From: Paenibacillus sp. MAHUQ-63
GTDB taxonomy: Bacteria; Bacillota; Bacilli; Paenibacillales; NBRC-103111
Direction of reading: 5' to 3'
Length of the DNA stretch: 64,000 bases
Assembly: GCF_028765165.1 (NCBI RefSeq)
Contig: NZ_JARADB010000003.1
Span: forward strand, 310,001 to 374,000
The notes beneath the pieces were generated by a model. That model saw only the letters and a program-made list of their open reading frames with translations. It had not been told where the DNA came from and made no database searches. Made by a program: the position numbers and the translations under genes. Position 1 is the first letter of the stretch; every line of letters begins with the position of its first letter. Shown one piece after another: positions 25,434-34,323 of this stretch.

Positions 25434-27037
25434 GTGAGTTCCCCTCTCACGGAGGCTCTGTATTCTTTGGGTGTCATGCCATGATGCCGTTTGAAAATGA
25501 CGCTGAAGTACTGCGGATCGCCATACCCGACTTTTGCTGCGATTTCGTAAGCTTTCAGGTTCGTTTCGACAAGCAGCTCCTTCGCCTTGGCCAGCCTGAC
25601 CCGGGTCACATATTCGATGAAGGATATCCCCTTCTTTTGTTTGAAAAGACCGCTGAAATAATTCATACTCATATACGCTTGCTGAGCGGCGTCGTTCAAG
25701 GTCAAATTTTCATTGGCGTAATTTTCCAGAATGAACACTTCCGATCTATGCATCAACGAATCGACATCTTGCGCCATCTTCAGGGTCACTTGTTCAAACA
25801 ACTGCACACACAAGGTCTCCAGCCACACTTTGACTTCGTCCAGCGTCTTATACGCCCTGACCTGACCCAGCAAATCGCCGGACGCCATAACATCCAATCC
25901 GGAATCTTCGAACAACGGAATAATCGAGACCAGGAAGCGCTGCACATAAATATAGCAGCGGTCCACAGACGATTGGGAGGCGCGCAGCTCGTTCATCCAT
26001 TCCTGCAGCAGCAGGCTGAACATCTCCCGGCTTCCCGTTTTCAGCGCTGCGATCAGCTTGCGTTCCCATTCTGCGTGATGAATCTGGAGCTGCCCTTTGC
26101 CATGCACGATATCTTCAATGGAAATAATTTTGTTTCTGCCGACCAGAAACCGGTAATCCAGTGCCGTTAGCGCTTCGGAATACGATTTGGCAACCTCCTC
26201 CGGATGGAGATAGGGCCGGCCGATGCCGATCGATACAGGCAGCCTCACATATTTCTCGATGCATTCGGCAGCCTGCTGGGCATACTTCTGAACAGCCAAC
26301 ATGAGCGAAGAGCGTTCTCCGGAGAAGAGAATGCCGATCTTCTCATCCCTTGTCCGAAACACGATGCCCCCTTGCTCCAATTCGAATATTTCTTGAACAA
26401 TATTATAAACGGCAAACCGCAGCAGCTCGGCTTCCGAACTACGTCCGGCGTCATAAGGATGTTGAAACTGTTCTACATCCAGCGATAAGGCCACGTAATA
26501 CGGACCGGGCAGAGATAATTGAAAAAAAGCGAATTTCGCATGAATGTCGCTTCGCTTCACTTCCGTCGAAACCATGCGTTCCAGGAATTGTTCGCGCAGT
26601 AAAGGCAAACTCAAGTTCAACTGGCTTTGCAGTCTGAAAATATCCGCATTTCTTAGCTTCTTCTCATCCAGCTCTTTCCGCAAAAGCGCCAGAATGTTTG
26701 TGAACTCCTCCTGGCTGACGGGTTTCATGATATAATCGTACACTTTCAGCTTCACGGCTTGCTTCGCATATTCAAATTCACCGTAACCGGTCATGATGAC
26801 GACGGCGATATCCCGGTACCGGTCGGCAACCGCAGCCGCCAGCGCAAGTCCATCCATGTGCGGCATGGAAATATCGGTTATGATCACGTCCGGCCGCCGG
26901 TGCTCCAGAGACTCCCACGCGTCGCGTCCATCCCCGTAAGAGCCGATCAGCTCAAACCCGCAGTCCGTCCAGTTCACGGTTGCACGAATACTTTCCCGCA
27001 CCGCTTCCTCGTCATCGACGATGATTATTGTATACAT
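25430..27037 (-). CDS. YesN-type response regulator with AraC DNA-binding domain
   Basis: A 535-residue regulator. The receiver domain (1-120) has Asp55 in DVIITDISMPHMDG, with VDDEE at 8-12 and Lys at KPVS. A middle region of about 280 residues is typical of YesN. The C-terminal AraC helix-turn-helix reads YMSMNYFSGLFKQKKG... KAYEIAAKVGYGDPQYFSVIFKRHHGMTPKEYR. First gene of the sensing operon; a cre-like site lies about 60 bp upstream. Its likely targets are the adjacent RbsABC-type genes. Confidence 0.93.
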   Translation of the reverse strand: MYTIIIVDDEEAVRESIRATVNWTDCGFELIGSYGDGRDAWESLEHRRPDVIITDISMPHMDGLALAAAVADRYRDIAVVIMTGYGEFEYAKQAVKLKVYDYIMKPVSQEEFTNILALLRKELDEKKLRNADIFRLQSQLNLSLPLLREQFLERMVSTEVKRSDIHAKFAFFQLSLPGPYYVALSLDVEQFQHPYDAGRSSEAELLRFAVYNIVQEIFELEQGGIVFRTRDEKIGILFSGERSSLMLAVQKYAQQAAECIEKYVRLPVSIGIGRPYLHPEEVAKSYSEALTALDYRFLVGRNKIISIEDIVHGKGQLQIHHAEWERKLIAALKTGSREMFSLLLQEWMNELRASQSSVDRCYIYVQRFLVSIIPLFEDSGLDVMASGDLLGQVRAYKTLDEVKVWLETLCVQLFEQVTLKMAQDVDSLMHRSEVFILENYANENLTLNDAAQQAYMSMNYFSGLFKQKKGISFIEYVTRVRLAKAKELLVETNLKAYEIAAKVGYGDPQYFSVIFKRHHGMTPKEYRASVRGELT

Positions 27038-27097
27038 GAGATCACCTCGGGTTACGAAACGAATATACCTGCTATAAGCGGCTTTCCATAGTTTCGA

Positions 27098-27112
27098 TAA
27101 CAGCGCTTACAT
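27098..27112 (-). promoter_or_regulatory. cre-like site before the YesN gene
   Basis: On the minus strand this reads ATGTAAGCGCTGTTA, matching the left half and core of the CcpA box. It suggests carbon control of the sensor operon. Confidence 0.35.
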
Positions 27113-27129
27113 TTCCTGTTTATTCCCTC

Positions 27130-27163
27130 AAAAAAGAGGCTGCCCTGTCAAGGAACAGCCCCC
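27130..27163 (-). terminator. Terminator between transporter and sensing operons
   Basis: GGCTG (27138-27142) pairs with CAGCC (27156-27160), extended by inner pairs. On the minus strand TCTTTTTT follows. It separates the RbsACB transcript from yesN. Confidence 0.65.
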
Positions 27164-27176
27164 TTCCGCGTGGTAA

Positions 27177-28184
27177 CTAATTGTACAGCAGCGCTTTGAT
27201 TTCGGGCGAATCGAGATTCGATTTGTCGTACCAATGGAAGCCGGTATCGATCATTTTCTCAACCTTCTCCCCTTTGCTTGCCATGACAGCCGCTTTGACG
27301 GACCAATATCCGATGCCGATCGGGTCCTGCGTGATCGCGCCGGCCATTTTGCCGCTCTTGATCGCATCGATTTGCGCCTTGCCGGAGTCGTAACCGATAA
27401 TGACGATTTTATCGTTCTTGAGTTCCGTTACCGCGTTGACGACACCGATCGCAGAACCTTCGTTCGCTCCGAAAATCCCTTTCAGATTAGGGTGCCCCTG
27501 AATAATGGCTTTGGCCAAATCGGTCGATTTCAGTTGGTCTCCGCCGCCGTACTGGATGTCGACGATCTTGATGTTGGGGTGCTTCGCTTTCATCTGCTCC
27601 ACGAAGCCGTCTCGGCGGTCAACGCCCGTGCGGCTCGTTTGGTCATGCACGACAAGCGCGACTTCGCCGGCATCGCCGATCTTCTCCGCCATTTTGTCGG
27701 CGGCTAGCGCTGCGGCCTTCTTGTTATCCGTCGCAGCCGTCGTCACCGGAATATCACTGTCAACGCCCGAGTCGAACCCGATGATCGGGATATTCGCCGA
27801 TTTGGCTTTCTGCAGGAGCGAGACGGACGCTTTGCTGTCCAGCGCGGCGAAAGCGATGGCCGTCGGCTTTTTGTCTAAAGCCGCTTGCAGCATCTCGATT
27901 TGTTTATCCACCTGCGATTCGGTCTCCGGTCCTTCGAACGTTATCTGCACGTCGAATTCCTTGGCCGCTTTCTCCGCACCCTGCTTCACAGCTTGCCAGA
28001 ACTGGTGCTGAAAGCCTTTGGAGATCACCGGAATATAGGCTTTGGCGCTGCCTGAGGATGAGGTTTGTACGGCAGGCGCTGCGCTCGAACTCGCCGGTGC
28101 GCCGGAGCCGCAAGCTGTCAGAAGTGAAGCTGTAAGCGTGAATACCGTCGCTGCCAAAATCATTGTTTTCATTTTCTTCATCAT
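27177..28184 (-). CDS. Sugar ABC transporter substrate-binding lipoprotein (RbsB type)
   Basis: About 335 residues. Lipobox LLTAC is followed by a Ser/Ala-rich linker and a Peripla_BP_4 domain (YIPVISKGFQHQFWQAVKQGAEKAAKEF; PIIGFDSGVDSDIPV; IIGYDSGKAQIDAIKSG). GGGAG 8 nt before the second ATG (28184) is preferred to the first ATG at 28199. It is last in the RbsA-RbsC-RbsB order. Its sequence is clearly related to the anchored binding protein at 22699, so the two may see the same sugar. Confidence 0.92.
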   Translation of the reverse strand: MMKKMKTMILAATVFTLTASLLTACGSGAPASSSAAPAVQTSSSGSAKAYIPVISKGFQHQFWQAVKQGAEKAAKEFDVQITFEGPETESQVDKQIEMLQAALDKKPTAIAFAALDSKASVSLLQKAKSANIPIIGFDSGVDSDIPVTTAATDNKKAAALAADKMAEKIGDAGEVALVVHDQTSRTGVDRRDGFVEQMKAKHPNIKIVDIQYGGGDQLKSTDLAKAIIQGHPNLKGIFGANEGSAIGVVNAVTELKNDKIVIIGYDSGKAQIDAIKSGKMAGAITQDPIGIGYWSVKAAVMASKGEKVEKMIDTGFHWYDKSNLDSPEIKALLYN

Positions 28185-28253
28185 GTCATCGTCTCCCATA
28201 TCATTTTATTGGTATATAAATTCCTGGAAAGAATGAATACCTTGGGCGAGTGG

Positions 28254-29252
28254 TCAGCCTGCTTTGCGCCGGCGTATAATATCGGCGTAGACGGCGAGCA
28301 GGACGACAATTCCGACGATCACCGTCTGCCATTCTTGCGGCACGGATAAGATTCTTAGGCCGTTGGTCATTACGCTCATAATTAAGGCGCCGATGACCGT
28401 TCCCAGAATGGACCCTTGGCCGCCGCTTAAGGAGGTGCCCCCGATAACGACCGCGGCAATCGCTTCCAGCTCATAGCCCATACCGAGTGCGGGCTGCGCC
28501 GAATCAAGACGCGAGGCGATCATGACGCCCGCGATGCCGCTAAACAAGCCGGTCAGCACATAGATGGCTATTTTCCACTTTTGCGTGTTCACACCGGATA
28601 ATCGCGTGGCCTCCTCGTTGCTGCCGAGAGCGAAGTTATAGCGGCCGATGACCGTCTTGGTCAGCAGCAGGCTGGATATGATCGCCAGTCCGAAGAAGAT
28701 CAGGATCGCATTAGGTACCGCGAAGCCTGGAATCACTTTCTCCAGCGCCGTTCCCATGGCAATTTCGCGAAATGCCGGCGTTTCGTTGAAATAAATCGGT
28801 TTGGCGTGGGAAATGACAAGTGACAACCCTTTCGTAATCATCATCATGGCGAGCGTTGCGATGAAAGGGGGAATATTCATTTTCGCTACCGCAATTCCGC
28901 TGAATAGACCGCATACGAGACCGGCTGCAATCCCTGCTGCGATGCCGACCGGTATCGGCATGTGCCAATTCGTAATGAAGACTCCCGTCATAACGGCAGC
29001 GAACGTCATCACCGTACCGACGCTAAGATCGATGCCTCCCGCAATAATTACGAATGTTGAGCCTAAGGCCAGTACACCGATTACAGCGGTCGATAAAAGG
29101 ATGCCGACAATGTTCGAGAACTGCAGGAAATTGCTGGAGGATACCGAGAAAATGACCACCAATATCGCCAAGCTGGCGAAAGCGAGCAATTTCTGAGTAG
29201 CCGCCGTCTTCCGGAAAGCCAGCTTCGGGTTTTTCATACTGCTTACTTGCAT
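28254..29252 (-). CDS. Sugar ABC transporter permease (RbsC type)
   Basis: A 332-residue CUT2 permease with about ten hydrophobic segments. Family landmarks include GGIDLSVGTVMTFAAV, the loop SNEEATRLSGVNTQKWKIAIY and GGTSLSGGQGSILGTVIGALIM. It forms the homodimeric channel for the RbsA-like ATPase and RbsB-like binding protein encoded on each side. Specificity could be ribose, xylose, galactose or another monosaccharide. Confidence 0.94.
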   Translation of the reverse strand: MQVSSMKNPKLAFRKTAATQKLLAFASLAILVVIFSVSSSNFLQFSNIVGILLSTAVIGVLALGSTFVIIAGGIDLSVGTVMTFAAVMTGVFITNWHMPIPVGIAAGIAAGLVCGLFSGIAVAKMNIPPFIATLAMMMITKGLSLVISHAKPIYFNETPAFREIAMGTALEKVIPGFAVPNAILIFFGLAIISSLLLTKTVIGRYNFALGSNEEATRLSGVNTQKWKIAIYVLTGLFSGIAGVMIASRLDSAQPALGMGYELEAIAAVVIGGTSLSGGQGSILGTVIGALIMSVMTNGLRILSVPQEWQTVIVGIVVLLAVYADIIRRRKAG

Positions 29253-29268
29253 AATGGACCGTCCCTTC

Positions 29269-30765
29269 TTAATTTCGGCTTGTCGCTAGGCGCATAATAT
29301 TTTCTTGGGTCGCTTGCTCGCCAATCAGCTCACCGGTTATTCGGCCTTCGCACATGACGAGAACCCGGTGGCTCAGGCGCAAAATTTCCGGCAGCTCGGA
29401 AGAAATCATCAGAATCGCCTTGCCTTGCTGCGCCAGCTGTTCCAGCAGCGCATAAATTTCCGCTTTCGCCCCGACGTCGATCCCTCGGGTCGGCTCATCG
29501 AATATAAGCAGCTGACAATCCCGGTACAACCACTTGCCAATGACGATTTTCTGCTGATTGCCGCCGGACAGAAACTTGGCCTTTTGCCGGATGCCCGGCG
29601 TTTTGATTTTCAACGCTTCTACATAACTGGCCGACACTTGCTCGATTTCGCCTTCTCGCATCCAGCCGAATCGCATCAGCTTGGTCAGGGAAGGCAGCGC
29701 CATATTCGCCCCGACGTCCATGTCGACTAGCAGGCCATAGCGTTTACGGTCCTCCGATAAGTAGCCGATTCCATGCTTCACAGCGTCGTGGGTGCCCCGA
29801 ATGCGCACCTGCTGTCCGTTCACATAAATCTCGCCGGCATCCAGCCGGTCTGCGCCGAAGATCGCTCTCGCCACTTCAGTGCGCCCCGCTCCCATTAATC
29901 CGGCAACTCCGACGATTTCTCCGGCCCGGACCGTGAATTGGATGCCTTCGAACGCTTTGGCACGGCTCAGCCCTCTCACTTCAAGCACCGTCTTCGCTTG
30001 GCCGGGCTTCTCCGGCTTACGCTTCTCAACTTGAAGCTCCCGCCCTACCATCATGGAGATGACGCTGTCCATGGACGTATCTTTCGTTTTGACCGTGGCA
30101 ATGTAGCGGCCGTCCCGCATGACGGTGATGCGGTCGCTTATGACACGCAGCTCTTCCATGCGGTGCGAGATGTAGACGATCCCAACGCCTGAACTGCGCA
30201 GCCTGGCAATCATGCGGAACAACTCGCCGATTTCGGCGTCCGTCAGGGCAGCGGTAGGCTCATCCATGATGAGAACGTCGGACTTGAAGGACAACGCCTT
30301 GGCGATCTCGATCATCTGCTGCTTGGCTACGCTCAGCTCGGAAATTTTCATGCGCGGGTCCAGATCCAGATTCAGCTGCTCCAGGAGCTCTACCGTATCC
30401 GCGTTCATTTTCTTCTCATCCAGCAGCATTCGCACCTTCCTGCGGGGTTCCCGGCCGATAAACATATTCTGCGCAATCGTCAAATCGGGAATTAAATTGA
30501 GCTCTTGATGAATGATAGAAACGCCGAGCGATTGCGCCGCTTTGGTATGCGGGATGTGCACCTCCCGGCCTTTCAGGAGCAGGCGGCCCGCGTCTTTCTG
30601 ATAAATGCCGGTCAAAATTTTCATTAGGGTCGACTTGCCTGCCCCATTCTCGCCTACCAATGCGTGGACCTCTCCGGGCGCCAGCTCGAATTGACAGTCT
30701 GAAAGCGCCTGGACGCCAGGGAAGCCTTTGTAGATTCCTTCCATTTGTACGAGCGGATGTGTCAC
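29269..30765 (-). CDS. Sugar ABC transporter ATP-binding protein (RbsA type)
   Basis: A 498-residue tandem ATPase of the CUT2 class. The first domain has Walker A GENGAGKSTLMK, signature LSVAKQQM and Walker B LIMDEPTAAL. The second has the degenerate GLMGAGRTEVAR, LSGGNQQKIVIGK and LIFDEPTRGIDVG. A GTG start with GAGGGG upstream is used. It is the first gene of its operon, with a cre-like site 45 bp upstream. Confidence 0.95.
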   Translation of the reverse strand: MTHPLVQMEGIYKGFPGVQALSDCQFELAPGEVHALVGENGAGKSTLMKILTGIYQKDAGRLLLKGREVHIPHTKAAQSLGVSIIHQELNLIPDLTIAQNMFIGREPRRKVRMLLDEKKMNADTVELLEQLNLDLDPRMKISELSVAKQQMIEIAKALSFKSDVLIMDEPTAALTDAEIGELFRMIARLRSSGVGIVYISHRMEELRVISDRITVMRDGRYIATVKTKDTSMDSVISMMVGRELQVEKRKPEKPGQAKTVLEVRGLSRAKAFEGIQFTVRAGEIVGVAGLMGAGRTEVARAIFGADRLDAGEIYVNGQQVRIRGTHDAVKHGIGYLSEDRKRYGLLVDMDVGANMALPSLTKLMRFGWMREGEIEQVSASYVEALKIKTPGIRQKAKFLSGGNQQKIVIGKWLYRDCQLLIFDEPTRGIDVGAKAEIYALLEQLAQQGKAILMISSELPEILRLSHRVLVMCEGRITGELIGEQATQENIMRLATSRN

Positions 30766-30809
30766 TGCTGCCCCTCACCTCGATATCGTTGTACTGATTA
30801 CATCTTAGC

Positions 30810-30822
30810 TGTAAACGCTTTA
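30810..30822. promoter_or_regulatory. cre-like site before the RbsA-type gene
   Basis: TGTAAACGCTTTA fits the CcpA box except at its last two bases and lies 45 bp before the start, where it would block the promoter. Confidence 0.4.
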
Positions 30823-31014
30823 TCTGAGAGTGGAGTATTTTCCTGAAAAAGTTGAATATTTACCGATAGATGGGTGGAATGGTTGGATGGGATGATGCGG
30901 GGATGTCAAAAAGACCTCCGTTCCCAGCCATTCCGAGGAATGAGTTGAGATGGAGGTCGGTGAAAATGCAAATGCCGAACAAAGAGCAGCGTTAAGTCAT
31001 GGGTAGGGCGTCCA

Positions 31015-31201
31015 TAACGGGAAGTTCTCCCGTTAATCTACCCTGCTGATGAGCGCGCGGGTAGGATAACGGGATATTCTCCCGTTAAATCTGCGAAAAG
31101 TGGCTGCTGTTTGCGAAATCTGAGATTTTTAGCAGGAGAAATTCCCGTTATTAACTTCCTGAGGCAAAAAATCGTCAATATAACGGGAGAATTTCCAGTT
31201 A
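31015..31201. repeat. Dispersed 187-bp element with four 21-bp palindromes, family B copy 1
   Basis: Four 21-bp units of the form TAACGGGA-N5-TCCCGTTA begin at 31015, 31067, 31130 and 31181. The first two are perfect in their 8-bp arms; the last two carry mismatches. Intervals are 52, 63 and 51 bp. An element of identical length and spacing lies at 40625-40811. No open frame of note is present. Confidence 0.85.
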
Positions 31202-31246
31202 ATCAAACTGATGCTACTTTTCCTATGAGTGACTTTTGGCGGCCTT

Positions 31247-31462
31247 TGCAACTTTTATTGAACTCGAGTGACTCCGTGCGTCTTATATACAACTTCTAGC
31301 GATTTCAAGTGACTCTGTACGTCTTATGCAACTTCTAGTGATTCTAGTGACTCCGTGCTCCTTAAACAACTTCTAGTGAATTCAAGTGACTCCGTACGTC
31401 TTATGCAACTTCTAGTGATTTCTAGTGACTCCGTGCACCTTATGCAACTTGTTGTGAATTCG
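31247..31462. repeat. About 39-bp degenerate tandem repeat, 5.5 units
   Basis: Units begin TGCAACTTCTAGTGA, continue with GTGACTCCGT and end CTTA. They start near 31247, 31288, 31327, 31365, 31404 and 31443. The spacers are nearly identical to one another, so this is not a CRISPR array. It lies past the 3' end of the GNAT-like effector gene. Confidence 0.8.
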
Positions 31463-31477
31463 GAATGATCGCCTATG

Positions 31478-31522
31478 GGTTTCCTTGGTTTCCTTGGTTT
31501 CCTTGGTTTCCTTGGTTTCCTT
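31478..31522. repeat. 9-bp microsatellite, five exact units
   Basis: GGTTTCCTT is repeated five times without error directly after the 39-bp array and about 70 bp past the stop codon of the 31590 gene. Read on the minus strand it would encode Lys-Glu-Thr repeats, but no credible gene contains it. Confidence 0.85.
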
Positions 31523-31589
31523 CGTCGCCTTGGTCCCGTCGCCTTGATCGCCTTTGACTTCCCTACCCGCGTTTCCTCCCAACAGCATG

Positions 31590-32489
31590 TCACAGCTGCG
31601 GCACCTGAAACCCGTCGGATTCAGCATTCACATCCGTATACCCGGCGCGCAACAATGACAAATACGATGTTGGGTTCGCGGCATGCCGGTAGATCGGCAT
31701 GGCAGTACCGGCCATCAGCCCGTCATAAGCTGCATTTAATGCAGTTCCTACGCCTCCGTCATTATTGACTCCTCGCTTCTCACGGGGCAATTGGGTAGCT
31801 GGGTGCGCAGCAGAGAACATGACATACCAATATCTGTCATCAGCATCGATTTCAGGGTACCCTTCCGTGGTGCCGTTTTCTTCATACAAGGAAATCCCGC
31901 GCAGAAACTTTCCATTATTGGCAGTCATGACCATAACGCCTTCCTCCTTACTTTCGATAACATCGATAATTTGCGGCAAAATGTCTTTGGAATCCGTCAG
32001 ATTGTGCTGAATCGACCAGCCATGCCACTGCTTTAAAGTTGCGAGATACCCGGCAGCCTTGTCACTCGCCGCAGGAAAGACATCCGAATTAAATGAAGCG
32101 GCGCTTGGTACATACTGCTTGCCATCCCACTTCAAAATGCTTGGCATTTGCGGTTCTTCCACCATTTCAGCATCCTGTTCATCTTCGGCAGGCGCTTTCG
32201 GCTCCTTGTGCATTAACCGGGCATTCCATTCGCCTTCCCATTTTAAGCTGGAACCTGCGCCCGACCATTTCAATTGCACGATTCGGTCATTCACTGCTGA
32301 ATCCCGTTTATTTTGTACGATTTGACTTACGGCCTTATTGCCAATCGTTCTCTGAAGCTGAAGGACTCCCGTTGCAGTGAACGGATTCATTCCCAGCGCT
32401 AAGCTGCCTGGACGTGCAGACTTCATTGGACTTGGTGTATGGGATCTATCAGAAATCGGCGTTCTTCTAGCAACATGATCCGAAAGCAT
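31590..32489 (-). CDS. Putative GNAT-like effector with LQRTIGN motif
   Basis: A 299-residue protein of no firmly recognised family. Residues 44-59 (QLQRTIGNKAVSQIVQ) match the short N-terminal motif common in DUF4157-type and contractile-injection cargo proteins. Three LKW(S/E/D)G motifs lie between residues 72 and 125. The C-terminal part (about 180-299) looks like an acetyltransferase fold: YWYVMFSAAHP, RGVNNDGGVGTAL as the acetyl-CoA loop (239-251), and IYRHAANPTSYLSLLRAGYTD. There is no signal peptide. GGGAGG lies 11-12 nt before the ATG. No injection-machine gene is in the window. Function is inferred only. Confidence 0.6.
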   Translation of the reverse strand: MLSDHVARRTPISDRSHTPSPMKSARPGSLALGMNPFTATGVLQLQRTIGNKAVSQIVQNKRDSAVNDRIVQLKWSGAGSSLKWEGEWNARLMHKEPKAPAEDEQDAEMVEEPQMPSILKWDGKQYVPSAASFNSDVFPAASDKAAGYLATLKQWHGWSIQHNLTDSKDILPQIIDVIESKEEGVMVMTANNGKFLRGISLYEENGTTEGYPEIDADDRYWYVMFSAAHPATQLPREKRGVNNDGGVGTALNAAYDGLMAGTAMPIYRHAANPTSYLSLLRAGYTDVNAESDGFQVPQL

Positions 32490-32627
32490 GCGTTTCGATT
32501 CCTCCCTCAGCCTTACGTTTCTATGAAAATATTACCAAAATAATGGGTGGAAGAGAAGCCTGCGGATGTTCTGGCAGGAAGCTGCGGATGCTCTAGCAGG
32601 GAAGCTGCCGATATACCCGCAAAAAAT

Positions 32628-32664
32628 CAAAAACCCTTAACCCTGCATCGGACAGGGCTAAGGA
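32628..32664 (-). terminator. Terminator of the LplABC-type gene cluster
   Basis: CCTTAACCCTG (32635-32645) pairs with CAGGGCTAAGG (32653-32663). On the minus strand GTTTTTGA follows. It lies just past the second binding-protein gene. Confidence 0.75.
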
Positions 32665-32669
32665 TCCGG

Positions 32670-34280
32670 TTACCTTTTCTCATACCTGGCAATCGCCAGT
32701 CTTTGAATCTCTAAAGCGCGATCAATTTTGGAAGCCTTAATCTTGCTTACGTAGCTGTCGAAGGCGTTCACGGGCTCGACGCCGAGAATCATTTTGAGCG
32801 ACATCTCGTCAACCAGCGTCGTCACGTCGTTCATGATGGACGACAGCTCGGCGCTCTCCATCTCCGTCTTCGGAATTTGCGGCATCATATGCCGGTCCAC
32901 ATTCGTATCCGCCCAGACCATGATCGCCGACCGCTGCTGCGGCAGCGTATAATATTGCTCCATGTAGCGGATGTCCTGGACGAACGGCCCGAAGTAGCTC
33001 GCTCGCGTATACATCGCCAAAGCCTGCGCAGGCGCCAGCTTATCGGGATTTTTCAGCACTTCGTCCGAATAGGTTGGGTACCCGTCCTTCATCACGTAGC
33101 TAAGTCCTTCGATGCCGAAGTTGAACAGCATGTGCCCCTCCTCGCCATACCCGTAATCGAGCAGCTTCACCGCTTCTTCCGCGTGCTTGCTCTTCGTCGA
33201 GATCGCGACTCCGCCTGTTCCGACGTACGCATAACTGCGCTGGCCGAATTCCGGCTTGTCGCCTTTCTTCAGCACCGGATAAGGCGCCGCATCGAACAAG
33301 GCATCCTTCTCTTTCTCCACCACAAGAGGCTGCCATTTGCCGATGCCCGCTCCGGCGTTCCAGATCGTCGCCCCGCTCCGGCCGTTAATCATATTGGAGT
33401 CCATCGTTTTCGTATCGACGGTGGCGATATTTTTATCGATCAGCCCCTCGGCGTACCATTGGTGCATCGTGGCCAGAAACTGCTTGTACCCTTGCTCCAT
33501 CGGCCCGAACTTCACTTGTCCGTTATCGAGGTAGAACCCTTTTTTGACCCCGTAAGCCCCTACAAAAGCTCCGCCCTCAATGCCGAACAACGGATTGGGA
33601 ACGCCCAAGAACGTCAAAGGAGCCTCTACACCCTTCTTCTCCTTGAACGCCTTCAGCACGGTATACCATTCATCCATCGTCTCCGGCGTGTCGAGTCCGA
33701 GCTCGTCCAGCCAATCCTTGCGAATGATCGGTCCTTGGTACGTGCGCAGCAGATCATCCCCCCGAATGAATGGGAACACATAGTAGCTGCCGCTGTCCGT
33801 CTTCACCTGCTTGTCGATATCGGGATGCTCGGCCAAAAACTTTTTCAAATTCGGCGCATGCTGGTCAATCAAATCGTTCAGCCGCCTAATATAGCCATCC
33901 TTAATGGCCTTCTCCGGCCCGCCCGGGAAGCTGTCCCACTCAAACTCCATCATATCCGGCAAATCTCCGGAAGCCAGCAGCACATTCATCGCTTCTTTGG
34001 CCTGATTGGCCGGAGGCTGAATGAATTTGAGCCGGACGCCGGTCCGCTTCTGCCACTCCTGGAAGAAAGGGACATCCTGTGTATTCGGCTTCACGCTGGC
34101 TGCATTGCCATTAAGCTCGGCCCAGTAGGTCATCGTTTGGCGGGCGGCATCAGGCGGCACGGATGCCTTGGTCGCTGCCGGCGGCTCCGGCGTAGCGGAC
34201 GGCGATACCGCCGAGCAGGATGTCAATGCGAGAGTGCAAATCACCGCTAGCAGGAAGATTGATTGTGGTCGTAAACTCAT
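32670..34280 (-). CDS. LplA-type solute-binding lipoprotein, paralogue B
   Basis: A 536-residue family-1 binding lipoprotein. The start is the ATG at 34280, with GGAGG 8 nt upstream; the open frame continues to 34421 but would overlap the AraC gene. The lipobox is ALTSC. The mature part carries FFQEWQKRTGVRLKF, ASGDLPDMMEFEWDSFPGGPEKAIKDGYI and the FPFIRGDD region. It is strongly similar along its whole length to the product of 38741-40363. It is the last gene of the cluster, after the regulator, so it may have separate expression. Ligands of this class are often plant-derived oligosaccharides. Confidence 0.92.
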   Translation of the reverse strand: MSLRPQSIFLLAVICTLALTSCSAVSPSATPEPPAATKASVPPDAARQTMTYWAELNGNAASVKPNTQDVPFFQEWQKRTGVRLKFIQPPANQAKEAMNVLLASGDLPDMMEFEWDSFPGGPEKAIKDGYIRRLNDLIDQHAPNLKKFLAEHPDIDKQVKTDSGSYYVFPFIRGDDLLRTYQGPIIRKDWLDELGLDTPETMDEWYTVLKAFKEKKGVEAPLTFLGVPNPLFGIEGGAFVGAYGVKKGFYLDNGQVKFGPMEQGYKQFLATMHQWYAEGLIDKNIATVDTKTMDSNMINGRSGATIWNAGAGIGKWQPLVVEKEKDALFDAAPYPVLKKGDKPEFGQRSYAYVGTGGVAISTKSKHAEEAVKLLDYGYGEEGHMLFNFGIEGLSYVMKDGYPTYSDEVLKNPDKLAPAQALAMYTRASYFGPFVQDIRYMEQYYTLPQQRSAIMVWADTNVDRHMMPQIPKTEMESAELSSIMNDVTTLVDEMSLKMILGVEPVNAFDSYVSKIKASKIDRALEIQRLAIARYEKR

Positions 34281-34323
34281 CTGTTGAACCTCCGTAAGCT
34301 GGAATACCATGGCGGCGTGCTTG

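Noticed and set aside
31247..31462. CRISPR-like array
   Set aside because: The units are about 39 bp and repeat throughout with no unique spacers; no cas gene is nearby. It is a plain tandem repeat.
31324..31627. Small minus-strand frames with Lys-Glu-Thr or Arg-Lys-Pro repeats
   Set aside because: They arise from the 9-bp microsatellite, lack ribosome binding sites at plausible starts and overlap the end of the effector gene.
32877..34250. Long plus-strand open frame (457 codons) opposite the binding-protein gene
   Set aside because: It is a shadow of a well-supported lipoprotein gene caused by codon bias; no ribosome binding site or family match.
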